From: Acidovorax sp. NCPPB 3576
GTDB lineage: Bacteria; Pseudomonadota; Gammaproteobacteria; Burkholderiales; Burkholderiaceae_C
Reading direction: 5' to 3'
NCBI RefSeq assembly: GCF_028473605.1
Contig: NZ_CP097267.1
Coordinates: 3,092,501-3,156,500, forward strand
Length of the DNA: 64,000 nucleotides
Below the pieces are notes generated by a model, which had not been told where the DNA came from, searched no databases, and saw only the letters and a list, made by a program, of their open reading frames with translations. The position numbers and the translations under genes were made by a program. Below, piece by piece: positions 42,595 through 51,299 of the stretch; the first letter of the stretch is position 1, and each line of letters opens with the position of its first letter.

Positions 42595-43485
42595 TCAGGC
42601 GAAATGATCGCAGAGGAAATCCACGAAGGCGGTGACCTTGGGGCTCACGAGCCGGCGTGATGCGTGCAGCACCCAGCCTTCGGGTTCAGCCCCCTGCACC
42701 ACGCCCCACTCGACGATGCGCCCGGCGGCCAGGTCCGGCGCCACGGCGGTCCGCGGCACCAGGGCCGGGCCTGCGCCCGCGAGCACCGCGTTCCGGATGA
42801 GCAGCGGGGTCGAGTAGCGCAGCAGGGGCTTGGGGTGATACGTGCGCACGCTGCCGGCTTGATCGACCACCGTCCAGGGCCCCGCCACGGTGCGGCCCGT
42901 GCGCATGACCGCCGGGAGTTCGGTGCCGCCGCCGGGCGCTGCGGCATTCGCTGGCGGCAGCGGCCAATCCGGCGGAGCGACCAGCAGCAACTGATCGCGC
43001 AAAAAGCAGCGGCCGACCAGCGTGTCGTCCGGCCGCGGATTGAAGCGCACGACGACGTCGTACCCGTCGCCCACCAGATCGACGAGGCGGTCTTCCGCCG
43101 TGACCTCCAGCCGCACCTCGGGGTGCGCGCGGAGAAACGCCGCGCCCAGGTGTCCCATCGCCACGTGCGCGAACAGCAGCGGTGTGCTCACGCGCAGCAC
43201 GCCGCGCGGCCGGCCGATGCCGGACTTCAGCTCATCGACCACCTGCGTGATCTCACCGAAAGGATCGGCCGTGCGCGAATGCAGGATGGCGCCCTCCGGC
43301 GTCAACTGCAATTTGCGGGTGCCCCGCTCGACGAGGCGCACGCCCAGGGCGTCCTCCAGCGCCCGCACGCGGCGGGACAGCGTGGCCTTCGGCACGCCGC
43401 TGGCGCGGCTGGCGCTGCCGAACCCGCCGTGGGTCGCCACCCGATTGAAGTCGGCCAAGGCCGTGATGTCCATGGTTTGTTCCAT
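42595..43485 (-). CDS. LysR family transcriptional regulator
   Basis: 296 aa. N-terminal helix-turn-helix (ALADFNRVATHGGFGSASRASGVPKATLSRRVRALEDALG) and a periplasmic-binding-like effector domain. It is divergent from a zinc-type quinone oxidoreductase gene 141 bases away and most likely regulates it. I see no clear T-N11-A palindrome in the gap. Confidence 0.88.
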   Translation of the reverse strand: MEQTMDITALADFNRVATHGGFGSASRASGVPKATLSRRVRALEDALGVRLVERGTRKLQLTPEGAILHSRTADPFGEITQVVDELKSGIGRPRGVLRVSTPLLFAHVAMGHLGAAFLRAHPEVRLEVTAEDRLVDLVGDGYDVVVRFNPRPDDTLVGRCFLRDQLLLVAPPDWPLPPANAAAPGGGTELPAVMRTGRTVAGPWTVVDQAGSVRTYHPKPLLRYSTPLLIRNAVLAGAGPALVPRTAVAPDLAAGRIVEWGVVQGAEPEGWVLHASRRLVSPKVTAFVDFLCDHFA

Positions 43486-43626
43486 TGATGAGACGCCGTG
43501 TCTAGATTTCTCTGACTATGCACCATTCATGAGCCACTGAACAATCACGGCGTGGGCAAGGACTGGCCGCCACCCGGCTCGCCTCACTGCCCTCTCCCTT
43601 CACCCCATCAGCAAGGAATGCCCCCC

Positions 43627-44538
43627 ATGAAAGCAGTACGGTTTCACCAATACGGTGGTCCAGAGGTTCTGGCCATTGAAGACATCGCGAAACCCGCGCC
43701 CGGCCCCGGCCAGGTGCGCATCGCGGTCAAGGCGGCAGGCGTCAACCCGATCGACTGGAAATTGCGGGCCGGCTACATGCACGCGATGATGCCCATCGCC
43801 ATGCCCGCCGGCAGCGGGTTCGACGCGGCAGGCATCGTCGATGCCGTGGGCGAAGGCGTGTCCGGCGTGGCCGTGGGCGACGCCGTCTTCGGCAAGGGCA
43901 TCGACACGATGGCCGAATACGCAGTCCTGCAGGAATGGGCCGCGAAGCCCCAGGGGCTGTCTTTCGAAGAAGCCGCAGGCTACCCGGTCGCGGTCGAAAC
44001 GGCCACGCGCATCATTGCCGAAGTGGGCGTGAAGCCGGGCGAGACGCTCCTGGTCAGCGGCGCCGCCGGCGGCGTGGGCTCGGCCGTGATCCAGCTGGCC
44101 AAAGCCGCCGGCATCCGCACGATCGGCACCGCCAGCGCTGCCAAGCACGACTACCTGCGCTCGCTGGGCGCCACCCCGACGACCTACGGGCCCGGGCTGG
44201 CCGACCGCGTGGCCGCCCTGGCGCCGCAAGGCGTGCAAGCCGCACTCGACATTGCCGGCTCTGGCGTCATTCCGGAACTGGTGGCGATCACCGGCGACGC
44301 ATCGAAAGTGCTGTCGATCTCCGACCTGTCGGCCCCCCAGCACGGCGCGAAATCATCGTTCGAGCCCATGGAGGCGGCCCAGGCCGCCAAGGCGCTGGCA
44401 GGTGCTGCAGCGCTGTTCACCGCCGGCTCGTTCACCTTGCCCGTCGAGCAGACCTTTCCGCTCAACCGCATCGCCGCCGCGCATGAACTCAGCGCCCAAG
44501 GCCACGTCACCGGGCGGCTCGTCATCACCATGAACTGA
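43627..44538 (+). CDS. NADPH-dependent quinone reductase-like (MDR family)
   Basis: 303 aa zinc-independent medium-chain reductase. GroES-like half (MKAVRFHQYGGPEVLAIEDI, AAGVNPIDWKLRAGYM) and a Rossmann half with the nucleotide loop VSGAAGGVGSAVIQLAKAAG. No catalytic zinc ligands, in keeping with quinone/enone reductases. I chose the second ATG, since the ribosome-binding AAGGA is too close to the first. A terminator follows the stop. Likely substrate: a quinone or alpha,beta-unsaturated carbonyl, controlled by the divergent LysR gene. Confidence 0.87.
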   Translation: MKAVRFHQYGGPEVLAIEDIAKPAPGPGQVRIAVKAAGVNPIDWKLRAGYMHAMMPIAMPAGSGFDAAGIVDAVGEGVSGVAVGDAVFGKGIDTMAEYAVLQEWAAKPQGLSFEEAAGYPVAVETATRIIAEVGVKPGETLLVSGAAGGVGSAVIQLAKAAGIRTIGTASAAKHDYLRSLGATPTTYGPGLADRVAALAPQGVQAALDIAGSGVIPELVAITGDASKVLSISDLSAPQHGAKSSFEPMEAAQAAKALAGAAALFTAGSFTLPVEQTFPLNRIAAAHELSAQGHVTGRLVITMN

Positions 44539-44544
44539 CGGATC

Positions 44545-44575
44545 AGAGGCCGGGCCCTCACGGCCTGGCCTCTTT
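44545..44575 (+). terminator. Terminator after quinone reductase gene
   Basis: AGAGGCCGGGCC / GGCCTGGCCTCT stem (44545-44556 and 44562-44573) with one G-T pair and a five-base loop, followed by TTT. It starts seven bases after the stop codon. Confidence 0.7.
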
Positions 44576-44673
44576 CAACCACATCGATTTCCCTAGCAGC
44601 GCCTGGAAGGCTGCGTGCGGAATCCAACGACCGTCAACCTCCACCTTCAACCGTCAGGCAACAAGGCCACACC

Positions 44674-45450
44674 ATGGACATCAGCAACAACACCGTCTTG
44701 ATCACCGGCGGTTCGTCCGGCATCGGGCTGGAACTGGCGAAGCAGCTTCTGCACCTCGGCAACACCGTGATCGTCACCGGCCGCAACCCCACCAAGCTGG
44801 CGGCCGTGAGCCGCTCGCTACCCGGCATCCATACCCGGGTTTGCGACGTGGCCGACCCCGCGTCCATCCGCGCGATGCACCAGAAGTTGCCCCAGGAGTT
44901 TCCGGCACTGAACGTCGTCATCCACTGCGCCGGCATCATGCGAAAGATCAATCTCCAGAGCCCCACGGACGATCTGCAAGGCCTGACCCAGGAAGTCGAA
45001 ACGAATCTAAAAGGCACCCTCTGGGTCAACCAGATGTTCCTGCCCCACCTGAAAAAGCAGCCACGCGCGGCGATCGTCAACGTGTCTTCAGGATTGGCCT
45101 TCGTGCCCATGGCCATCGCGCCCATCTACTGCGCGACCAAGGCGGGCCTGCATGCCTACACACGCTCGCTGAGATTGCAGCTCAAACGCACCCGCGTGCA
45201 GGTCTTCGAGCTGGCGCCACCGGGCACGGATACATCGCTGTTCTCGGGCGACTTCACGAAGGAAGATGTGGGCGGCGTGACCCCGATGCCGGTCGAAACC
45301 CTGGTGAAACATGCCTTGGCCGGGCTGCGAAAAGACAGGCTCGAGATTCGGCCGGGGCTGAGCAACGTCTTGAAGATCGCATCGCGCATCGCACCGAATT
45401 TCATGTTCGCGCAGTTGGGTAAGTCGGTGGATTTGATGCGGGACCAGTGA
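44674..45450 (+). CDS. Short-chain dehydrogenase/reductase, DltE-like
   Basis: 258 aa classical SDR. Cofactor loop GGSSGIG, the CAGIM motif, catalytic Ser in VNVSSGLAF and YCATK with Tyr and Lys. The segment NNTVLITGGSSGIGLELAKQL and the C-terminal RPGLSNVLKIASRIAP are typical of DltE-like oxidoreductases. Substrate unknown. It follows the quinone reductase by 135 bases, past a terminator, and probably has its own promoter. Confidence 0.87.
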   Translation: MDISNNTVLITGGSSGIGLELAKQLLHLGNTVIVTGRNPTKLAAVSRSLPGIHTRVCDVADPASIRAMHQKLPQEFPALNVVIHCAGIMRKINLQSPTDDLQGLTQEVETNLKGTLWVNQMFLPHLKKQPRAAIVNVSSGLAFVPMAIAPIYCATKAGLHAYTRSLRLQLKRTRVQVFELAPPGTDTSLFSGDFTKEDVGGVTPMPVETLVKHALAGLRKDRLEIRPGLSNVLKIASRIAPNFMFAQLGKSVDLMRDQ

Positions 45451-45542
45451 GCCGGGCGAGCGAGCTGGCAACGATGAACGCCATGCGACGACGCCTTCGG
45501 CAGGTTCGAGTTCATATCGCTACGCGCCGACTCAAGGCTGTC

Positions 45543-46115
45543 TCACACACTCACCGAGCCCCTGAACCCTCGCGCAGCATAGTAAGACTCGGCCCCGTTG
45601 TGGTACACGAAGACCCTGCCGTAGCGCCTATCGCAAAACAGCGCGCCACCGAGTTTTCTGATCTCCGGCGGCGTGGCGACCCAGCTCGACGTTTTGCGGT
45701 CGAACTCCCCGAATTGCTGAAGCGCCCGGTATTGGTCCTCCGTCAGCAGCGAAATGCCCATGGCAGCGGCCACGTCCTCCGCGTTGTTCTCTGGCTTGTT
45801 CTGCTTGCGGGCATTCCATGCCGCTGCGTCATAGCAGAGGCTTCTGCGGCCCGAAGGGCTTTCGGCGGCACAGTCATAGAAAACGCAGGCGCCAGTGGCA
45901 TCCGCTGTTCCGATGACATCGGGTTCGCCTCCTGTGGCCTCCATGGCGTGGAGCGCCTTCAGCTTTTCGGGGTTGCTTTGCAAACGCGCATGGACGTGGG
46001 CCCAATCGACACCCGGGTGTCTGTGAGTGTTCTGCTGGAAACGCTGCTGCAATGCTTCAAGGATGAGGTCGCCCTGGTCTGTTTTCACGTCGCTCCACTC
46101 CTGTTTGAACATCAT
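45543..46115 (-). CDS. DUF4256 family protein
   Basis: 190 aa, soluble. DUF4256 features: ILEALQQRFQQNTHRHPGVDWAHV near the N-terminus, the MEATGGEPDVIG segment, CVFYDCAAESPSGRRSLCYDAAA and FDRKTSSWVATPPEIRKLGGALFCDRRYGRVFVYHNGAESYYAARGFRG at the end (each shown in parts). The family is common but uncharacterised; conserved Cys, His and Tyr residues hint at a nucleotide- or metal-binding site. It converges on the SDR gene and lies in front of the GreA-like gene. Confidence 0.82.
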   Translation of the reverse strand: MMFKQEWSDVKTDQGDLILEALQQRFQQNTHRHPGVDWAHVHARLQSNPEKLKALHAMEATGGEPDVIGTADATGACVFYDCAAESPSGRRSLCYDAAAWNARKQNKPENNAEDVAAAMGISLLTEDQYRALQQFGEFDRKTSSWVATPPEIRKLGGALFCDRRYGRVFVYHNGAESYYAARGFRGSVSV

Positions 46116-46190
46116 TTTTGCCAGCGGATGCGTGCATGAGGTCTGAACGTCCGCTGACCTCGTGTTGATTCTGCTTGACCTTGCAACGGC

Positions 46191-46673
46191 TCAATGCACC
46201 CGAAGCACCTCAAACTGCTGCCGGCTCGAAGCGACCTGTATCGACAATTCATCCCCCTCGCATTTACCCAGCATGGCCTTGCCCAAAGGGGCTTCGCAGC
46301 TGATGACCTGAACGAGCTGACCGCCGCTGACCAACTTCATGTTGCCTCCATCCGGGCCGAGAAAGATCTGCTGCTCCTTGTCGTCGGAATCGACCAGGCA
46401 GACCAGCGCGCCGAGCTGTATGCCTTTGCTGGCGTCGTAGGGGCGCGGTCGGAATTGGCGCCAATGGGCCAGCGCCTGGCGGATGGCTTCGGCGCGCCGA
46501 GCCTGGCCGGTCGCCAGATAGGCGGCTTCGAGCCCCAAGGTGTCGTATTTGTTCTCGGCGATGTTTTCTTCGTGGGTCGCCGTTTCATGGGCCGCCCGCA
46601 TTGCCTGCTCGGCTTGCAGCAGGTCTTCTGCGAGCCGTTCCAACACCTGCTGCTGCAGCAAAAATTTATCCAT
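46191..46673 (-). CDS. GreA/GreB-like domain protein
   Basis: 160 aa. N-terminal coiled-coil (about 1-75), then a C-terminal FKBP-like Gre domain (IQLGALVCLVDSDDKEQQIFLGPDGGNMKL, CEAPLGKAMLGKCEGDEL). The end of the coiled coil lacks the acidic Asp/Glu pair in the exact GreA context, so RNA-polymerase cleavage stimulation is uncertain; it may be one of the Gre paralogues that bind the secondary channel with another effect. The start is the ATG of MDKFLL (the TTG two codons upstream is less likely). Confidence 0.8.
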   Translation of the reverse strand: MDKFLLQQQVLERLAEDLLQAEQAMRAAHETATHEENIAENKYDTLGLEAAYLATGQARRAEAIRQALAHWRQFRPRPYDASKGIQLGALVCLVDSDDKEQQIFLGPDGGNMKLVSGGQLVQVISCEAPLGKAMLGKCEGDELSIQVASSRQQFEVLRVH

Positions 46674-46899
46674 GATCAAAGTGAGGCATGTCGAACGAGC
46701 GGTGGGCAGGTCTTGATTGTGAAGGGCTCCAACAGCCTTCGAACGCTCCCGTTGGCCGCGGGGTTAACTTCAGCGATGGGAGCGATGCCGCAGCTCAAGC
46801 GGCTAAGCCATTGGCAGAATTGACCAATCACCCGACACTTGGCACTGGCCTCACTCAGGCAACTCCATCAACAAAAGATGCTCGAATAGAGTGACGGAT

Positions 46900-47472
46900 A
46901 TGCGCACTGACCCCCTTGCCTGGTGGCATTCTGAGTTCGGCGAGATTGCGCCTCGCGGGCATCTTCTGCGTCGCGCTCTCAGCGCGCAATGGGTGCGGTT
47001 TCATTCACTCCCTGAATCGAAGCGGTACGCTGAGTCGCTGGACGAATACGCCGAAATTGAACATCGACATTGTCTCGTCGCATCAGCGCTCTTCAGCGCC
47101 AACGAGCCCTTGTACGTCTTTCGCGCGCTTGGCGAGGAAGCCAGGCTGCGTGGAAAGGCCAAGCATCAGCTTGCCGGGCGCCAATTCAGAGAGGCCGTTG
47201 CTGTTATGCAGCCCGAAAGTCTTGGGCAGGACGAAGAGGATCGAATGTATGTCCGGGCTTTGGTTTCCCATTGGAAACCGGATTTTTTCGAAGCTGCGAT
47301 TCGCCTACTCGCAGACTGGAAAGCGGTGGGCATCTCGTTTGTTTCTCCGGCGACAAAAAACATTTTCTGTCCCTACGACGGTGGGATGGACGTCTTCACG
47401 CACTCCATCGCACCCGAAGAGCTTCGTGCCTGCTTTACGGACTGGCTATCGCCCCGTCCGGACGGTCTATGA
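46900..47472 (+). CDS. DUF3885-like protein
   Basis: 190 aa, soluble. The C-terminal pattern PYDGGMDVFTHSIAPEELRACFTDWLS resembles DUF3885-type proteins, which end in a YDxxGMDV motif. GTG nine bases upstream is an alternative start. Base composition and codon use are a little less GC-rich than the neighbours, and the 220-base gap upstream holds no recognisable promoter. Similar small genes often sit among immunity-type clusters, but there is no toxin partner here. Confidence 0.65.
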   Translation: MRTDPLAWWHSEFGEIAPRGHLLRRALSAQWVRFHSLPESKRYAESLDEYAEIEHRHCLVASALFSANEPLYVFRALGEEARLRGKAKHQLAGRQFREAVAVMQPESLGQDEEDRMYVRALVSHWKPDFFEAAIRLLADWKAVGISFVSPATKNIFCPYDGGMDVFTHSIAPEELRACFTDWLSPRPDGL

Positions 47473-47569
47473 ACGACGGCTTGGGCCCAAAGCGAACATC
47501 CGTCTCAACCGAAATTGGCCATACGTGACGGACCTTGAAACCGCGAATCATTCAGGCCAACTTTTCGCG

Positions 47570-48481
47570 TCAACTCCCCCACTCTCCCCCACTCTCCCCC
47601 ACCACCCAATCCCTGAACGCCTTCACCAACGGCGCCTCGGCCCGCGTCTCCGGATACACCAGGTAATACGCATCGCCACTGGTCAGCACCGTGGCCGACA
47701 GCTCCACCAGGCTCCCCGCCGCCAGCTCCGGCTCGATCAAAAACCGCGGCAGCAGCGCCGCCCCCAGCCCCGACACCGCCGCCTGCGCAATCATGGCGAA
47801 CTGCTCGTGCCGTGGCCCGCGCAGTGCCAGGCTGGTCGGGGCGCCCACCAATTCGAACCATTCCGACCACTGCGTGGGCCGCGTGCTCTGCTGCAGCAGC
47901 ACCACGCGCGCCAGGTCTTGCGGGGTGTGGATGCCGTGCTGGCTTTGGTAGCCCGGGCTGCACACGGGCACGACTTCTTCGTGCATGAGGTATTCGCACA
48001 CCGCCCCGGCCCAGTGCGGCGCGCCGAAGTGGATGGCGGCGTCGAACGGGGTGCCGGCAAAGTCGAACGGCTCGGACCGCGCCGCAAAATTGACCGTCAC
48101 CTCCGGGTGCAGCGCCATGAACCCGCCCAGGCGCGGGATGAGCCAGCGGGTGCCCAGGGTGGGCAGCACGGCCAGGTTGAGCAGGCCGTCGGTGCTGCTG
48201 AAGGCCATGGCCTTTTGCGTGATGGCCGACAGTTGCTGCAACACGCCCTGCAGGTCGGCTGCGTAGACGCGGCCGGCGTCGGTGAGCACCACGCGCTGGC
48301 GCACGCGGTGGAACAGGGCGGTGCCCAGCTGCGCCTCCAGCTGGCGGATCTGGCGCGAGACGGCGCTTTGGGTCAGGTGCAGTTCTTCGGCCGCGCGCGA
48401 CACGCTGTGGTGGCGGGCGGCGGCTTCGAAGGCCAGCAGGTCGGCCATGGAGGGGAGAAAGGCGCGGCGCAGCAAGGTCAT
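47570..48481 (-). CDS. LysR family regulator of the amaB unit
   Basis: 303 aa. Helix-turn-helix LAFEAAARHHSVSRAAEELHLTQSAVSRQIRQLEAQLG in GcvA-like form, and an effector domain beginning near 90. The gene is divergent from the aldehyde dehydrogenase gene; a perfect LysR-type palindrome lies between them. GcvA-like regulators often sense amino acids. A tandem CTCCCCCA repeat lies just after its stop codon on the plus strand. Confidence 0.9.
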   Translation of the reverse strand: MTLLRRAFLPSMADLLAFEAAARHHSVSRAAEELHLTQSAVSRQIRQLEAQLGTALFHRVRQRVVLTDAGRVYAADLQGVLQQLSAITQKAMAFSSTDGLLNLAVLPTLGTRWLIPRLGGFMALHPEVTVNFAARSEPFDFAGTPFDAAIHFGAPHWAGAVCEYLMHEEVVPVCSPGYQSQHGIHTPQDLARVVLLQQSTRPTQWSEWFELVGAPTSLALRGPRHEQFAMIAQAAVSGLGAALLPRFLIEPELAAGSLVELSATVLTSGDAYYLVYPETRAEAPLVKAFRDWVVGESGGEWGS

Positions 48482-48560
48482 GCTTGAAGGGAATGACTCT
48501 GCGCAGGGCATTGCCGGCCAGCGCAGATTCGACTAGGGCAAGGGTTTTTACCAATCCAGG

Positions 48561-48585
48561 ACTTGATTCCATTTTTACATCAAGT
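48561..48585. promoter_or_regulatory. LysR-type operator
   Basis: ACTTGAT-N11-ATCAAGT, two perfect seven-base arms that contain the T-N11-A core typical of LysR binding sites, in the gap between the LysR gene and amaB. It lies 80 bases from the regulator start and about 120 from the amaB start. Confidence 0.75.
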
Positions 48586-48703
48586 CGTTCCGTTATTTTG
48601 CTATGCAGGCGGTCGCGATTGGGGGATATTGGCGCACGCGTTCTTGTTTCTTTTCCTCGTCGCGTCTCCTGTTGTTTGTTTTTTGACTGCGAGCACCACC
48701 GCC

Positions 48704-50269
48704 ATGTCTGCCAACGCCGCCAGCCCGTCTGCCCCCGCCACGCCCTCCCCGTCCGTCTCGGCAGAGGTCGATCAACTGCTGCAACGACTGGGCGTGCCGC
48801 GCACGGCCTACACGGGCGGCAGCTTGCCGGTGCGCTCGCCCATCACGGGCGAGGCGATCGGCGCGGTGCCGCAGCACAGCGCGGCCGATGCCACCGCGGC
48901 CATCGGACGGGCGCACGCGGCCTTCCAGGTCTGGCGCAATGTGCCGGCGCCGCGCCGGGGCGAACTGGTGCGCCTGCTGGGCGAAGAGCTGCGCGCGGCC
49001 AAGTCCGACCTGGGCCTGCTGGTGACGATCGAGGCGGGCAAGGTGCCGTCCGAGGGGCTGGGCGAGGTGCAGGAGATGATCGACATCTGCGACTTCGCCG
49101 TGGGCCTGTCGCGCCAGCTGTACGGCCTGACGATCGCCACCGAGCGCCCCGGCCACCGCATGATGGAAACGTGGCATCCGCTGGGCGTGTGCGGCGTGAT
49201 CTCGGCGTTCAATTTTCCCGTGGCGGTGTGGTCGTGGAACGCGGCGCTGGCGCTGGTGTGCGGCGATCCGGTGGTGTGGAAGCCGTCGGAAAAAACCCCG
49301 CTCACGGCGCTGGCCACGCACGCGATCGCGCAGCGCGCCATCGCCCGGTTCGGCGCCGATGCGCCCGCGGGCCTGCTGGAGCTGATCATCGGCCAGCGCG
49401 ACCTGGGCGAGGTCCTGGTGGATGACGCGCGCGTGCCGGTGCTGTCGGCCACGGGCTCCACCGCCATGGGCCGGGCCGTGGGCCCGCGCCTGGCGGCCCG
49501 CTTTGCGCGCGGCATCCTGGAGCTGGGCGGCAACAACGCGGCCATCGTGGCGCCCACGGCCGACCTGGGTCTGGCGCTGCGCGGCATCGCCTTCGCGGCC
49601 ATGGGCACGGCGGGCCAGCGCTGCACCACGCTGCGCCGGCTGTTCGTGCACGAAAGCATCTACGACCAGCTGGTGCCCCAGCTCGCCAAGGTGTATGCCA
49701 GCGTGCAGGTGGGCGACCCGCGCACGCCAGGCACCTTGGTGGGCCCGCTGATCGACCGGCCGGCCTTCGAGGGCATGCAGGAGGCGCTGGCGCAAAGCCG
49801 CGCGCTGGGCGCCACGGTGCATGGCGGCGACCGGGTGGAGGGCATCGCGGGCAGCGATGCGTATTACGTGCGCCCGGCGCTGGTGGAGCTGCCAAAGCAC
49901 GAAGGCCCGGCGCTGCATGAAACCTTCGCGCCCATCCTGTACGTGGTGCGCTACGGCACGCTGGAGGAGGCGATTGCCATGAACAACGCGGTGGGCGCGG
50001 GCCTGTCGTCGTCGATCTTCACGCTGAACGTGCGCGAGGCCGAGCAGTTCATGTCGGCCGCGGGGTCGGACTGCGGCATTGCCAATGTGAACATCGGCCC
50101 GAGCGGCGCCGAGATCGGCGGGGCCTTCGGCGGCGAGAAGGAGACCGGCGGCGGCCGCGAGGCGGGGTCGGACAGCTGGAAGGCCTACATGCGCCGCGCA
50201 ACCAACACCATCAACTATTCCACCGCCCTGCCCCTGGCGCAGGGCGTGACCTTCGACATCGCCGACTGA
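48704..50269 (+). CDS. amaB: ALDH7-type aldehyde dehydrogenase (AmaB)
   Basis: 521 aa. Aldehyde dehydrogenase with GVISAFNFPVAVWSWNAA, WKPSEKTPLT, the general base E273 in LELGGNN and the nucleophile C307 in GQRCTTLRRLFVH. The sequence belongs to the antiquitin/ALDH7 group, which oxidises alpha-aminoadipic semialdehyde to aminoadipate in lysine degradation. The start is the ATG of MSANAA; a longer frame starts within the promoter. Downstream genes (binding protein, aminotransferase, TPP enzyme) suggest an amino-acid catabolic set. Confidence 0.9.
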   Translation: MSANAASPSAPATPSPSVSAEVDQLLQRLGVPRTAYTGGSLPVRSPITGEAIGAVPQHSAADATAAIGRAHAAFQVWRNVPAPRRGELVRLLGEELRAAKSDLGLLVTIEAGKVPSEGLGEVQEMIDICDFAVGLSRQLYGLTIATERPGHRMMETWHPLGVCGVISAFNFPVAVWSWNAALALVCGDPVVWKPSEKTPLTALATHAIAQRAIARFGADAPAGLLELIIGQRDLGEVLVDDARVPVLSATGSTAMGRAVGPRLAARFARGILELGGNNAAIVAPTADLGLALRGIAFAAMGTAGQRCTTLRRLFVHESIYDQLVPQLAKVYASVQVGDPRTPGTLVGPLIDRPAFEGMQEALAQSRALGATVHGGDRVEGIAGSDAYYVRPALVELPKHEGPALHETFAPILYVVRYGTLEEAIAMNNAVGAGLSSSIFTLNVREAEQFMSAAGSDCGIANVNIGPSGAEIGGAFGGEKETGGGREAGSDSWKAYMRRATNTINYSTALPLAQGVTFDIAD

Positions 50270-50363
50270 GCGATCGGCCGCGGCGCAACGGATTCCCCGC
50301 CGCCGCAGCCCCCCGGCCTGGGCCTTCACGGACCGGGCCCATCCCTATAGGAGACAAGCACCC

Positions 50364-51299
50364 ATGGCATTCCCCCTCAAGGCCCTGGCTGGCGCGGCCA
50401 CGGCCGCAGCGGCCTTTTTCTGGGGCGGCGCCGCCGCCGCGCAGGCGTCCGCACCGCCCGCCACCCCTTCGGCGCAGCAGCCCACGCTGGAGAAGATCAA
50501 GGCCGCCGGCAAGGTGGTGCTGGGCGTGCGCGAGGCCTCGCCGCCCATGGCCTACGCCCTGGGCGCGAACGAGAAGTTCGTGGGCTACCACGTGGAGCTG
50601 TGCGAGCGCGTGATGAAGGAGATCGCGCCGCAGGCCCGGCTCGAATACATGGCGGTGACCGCGCAGAACACGCTGGCGCTGGTGCAGAACGGCACCATCG
50701 ACATCGGCTGCGGCCCCACCACCAACAACACGGCGCGCCAGCAGCAGGTGGCCTTTGCCGTGACCACCTACGTGAGCGAGGTGCGCATGACCGTGCGCGC
50801 GGATTCGGATTTGAATTCGGTCAGCCAATTGGGCGGGCGCACGGTGGCCGCATCGGCCGGCACCACTGCCGTGCAGATGCTGCGCAAGCAAGAGCGCGCA
50901 CTGGGTGCCCCCATCAAGACGCTGCTGGGCAAGGACCACCAGGAGAGCTTTCTGCTGATGGAGTCGGGCCGGGCGGATGCCTTCGTGCTGGACGACAACC
51001 TGCTGGCGGGCGCGATTGCCACCTCCAAGGACCCGGCGGCCTACCGCATCGCGGGCGAGGCGATGGGCGTGGAGCCGATCGCGCTGCTGTTCCGCAAGGA
51101 CGACCCCGCGTTCAAGGCCGGGGTGGACGGCGTGCTGGTGCGGCTGATGCAGACGGGCGAGCTGGAAAAGATCTACGCCAAGTGGTTCACGAGCCCCATC
51201 CCGCCGCGCCACCTGAGCCTGAACCTGCCCATGAGCGGCACGCTGCGGCAGCTGATCGCGGCGCCCAACGACAAGCCGCTGGAGGCCTATCTGAAATGA
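50364..51299 (+). CDS. Amino-acid ABC transporter substrate-binding protein
   Basis: 311 aa. Signal peptide (about 1-26, ending AAAAQ) and a type II periplasmic binding fold (EKIKAAGKVVLGVREASPPMAYAL, IDIGCGPTTNNTARQQQVAFAVTTY, YAKWFTSPIPP). It resembles glutamate/aspartate-binding proteins of the GltI type. No ABC permease or ATPase gene is adjacent, so it must use another transporter or act in sensing. The stop overlaps the aminotransferase start (ATGA). A GGAGA ribosome-binding site is present. Confidence 0.88.
   Translation: MAFPLKALAGAATAAAAFFWGGAAAAQASAPPATPSAQQPTLEKIKAAGKVVLGVREASPPMAYALGANEKFVGYHVELCERVMKEIAPQARLEYMAVTAQNTLALVQNGTIDIGCGPTTNNTARQQQVAFAVTTYVSEVRMTVRADSDLNSVSQLGGRTVAASAGTTAVQMLRKQERALGAPIKTLLGKDHQESFLLMESGRADAFVLDDNLLAGAIATSKDPAAYRIAGEAMGVEPIALLFRKDDPAFKAGVDGVLVRLMQTGELEKIYAKWFTSPIPPRHLSLNLPMSGTLRQLIAAPNDKPLEAYLK

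Noticed and set aside
47573-47606. Tandem CTCCCCCA units near the end of the LysR gene as a phase-variation tract
   Set aside because: Only about three imperfect copies, located at the 3' end of the gene around the last codons, so slippage would have little effect.
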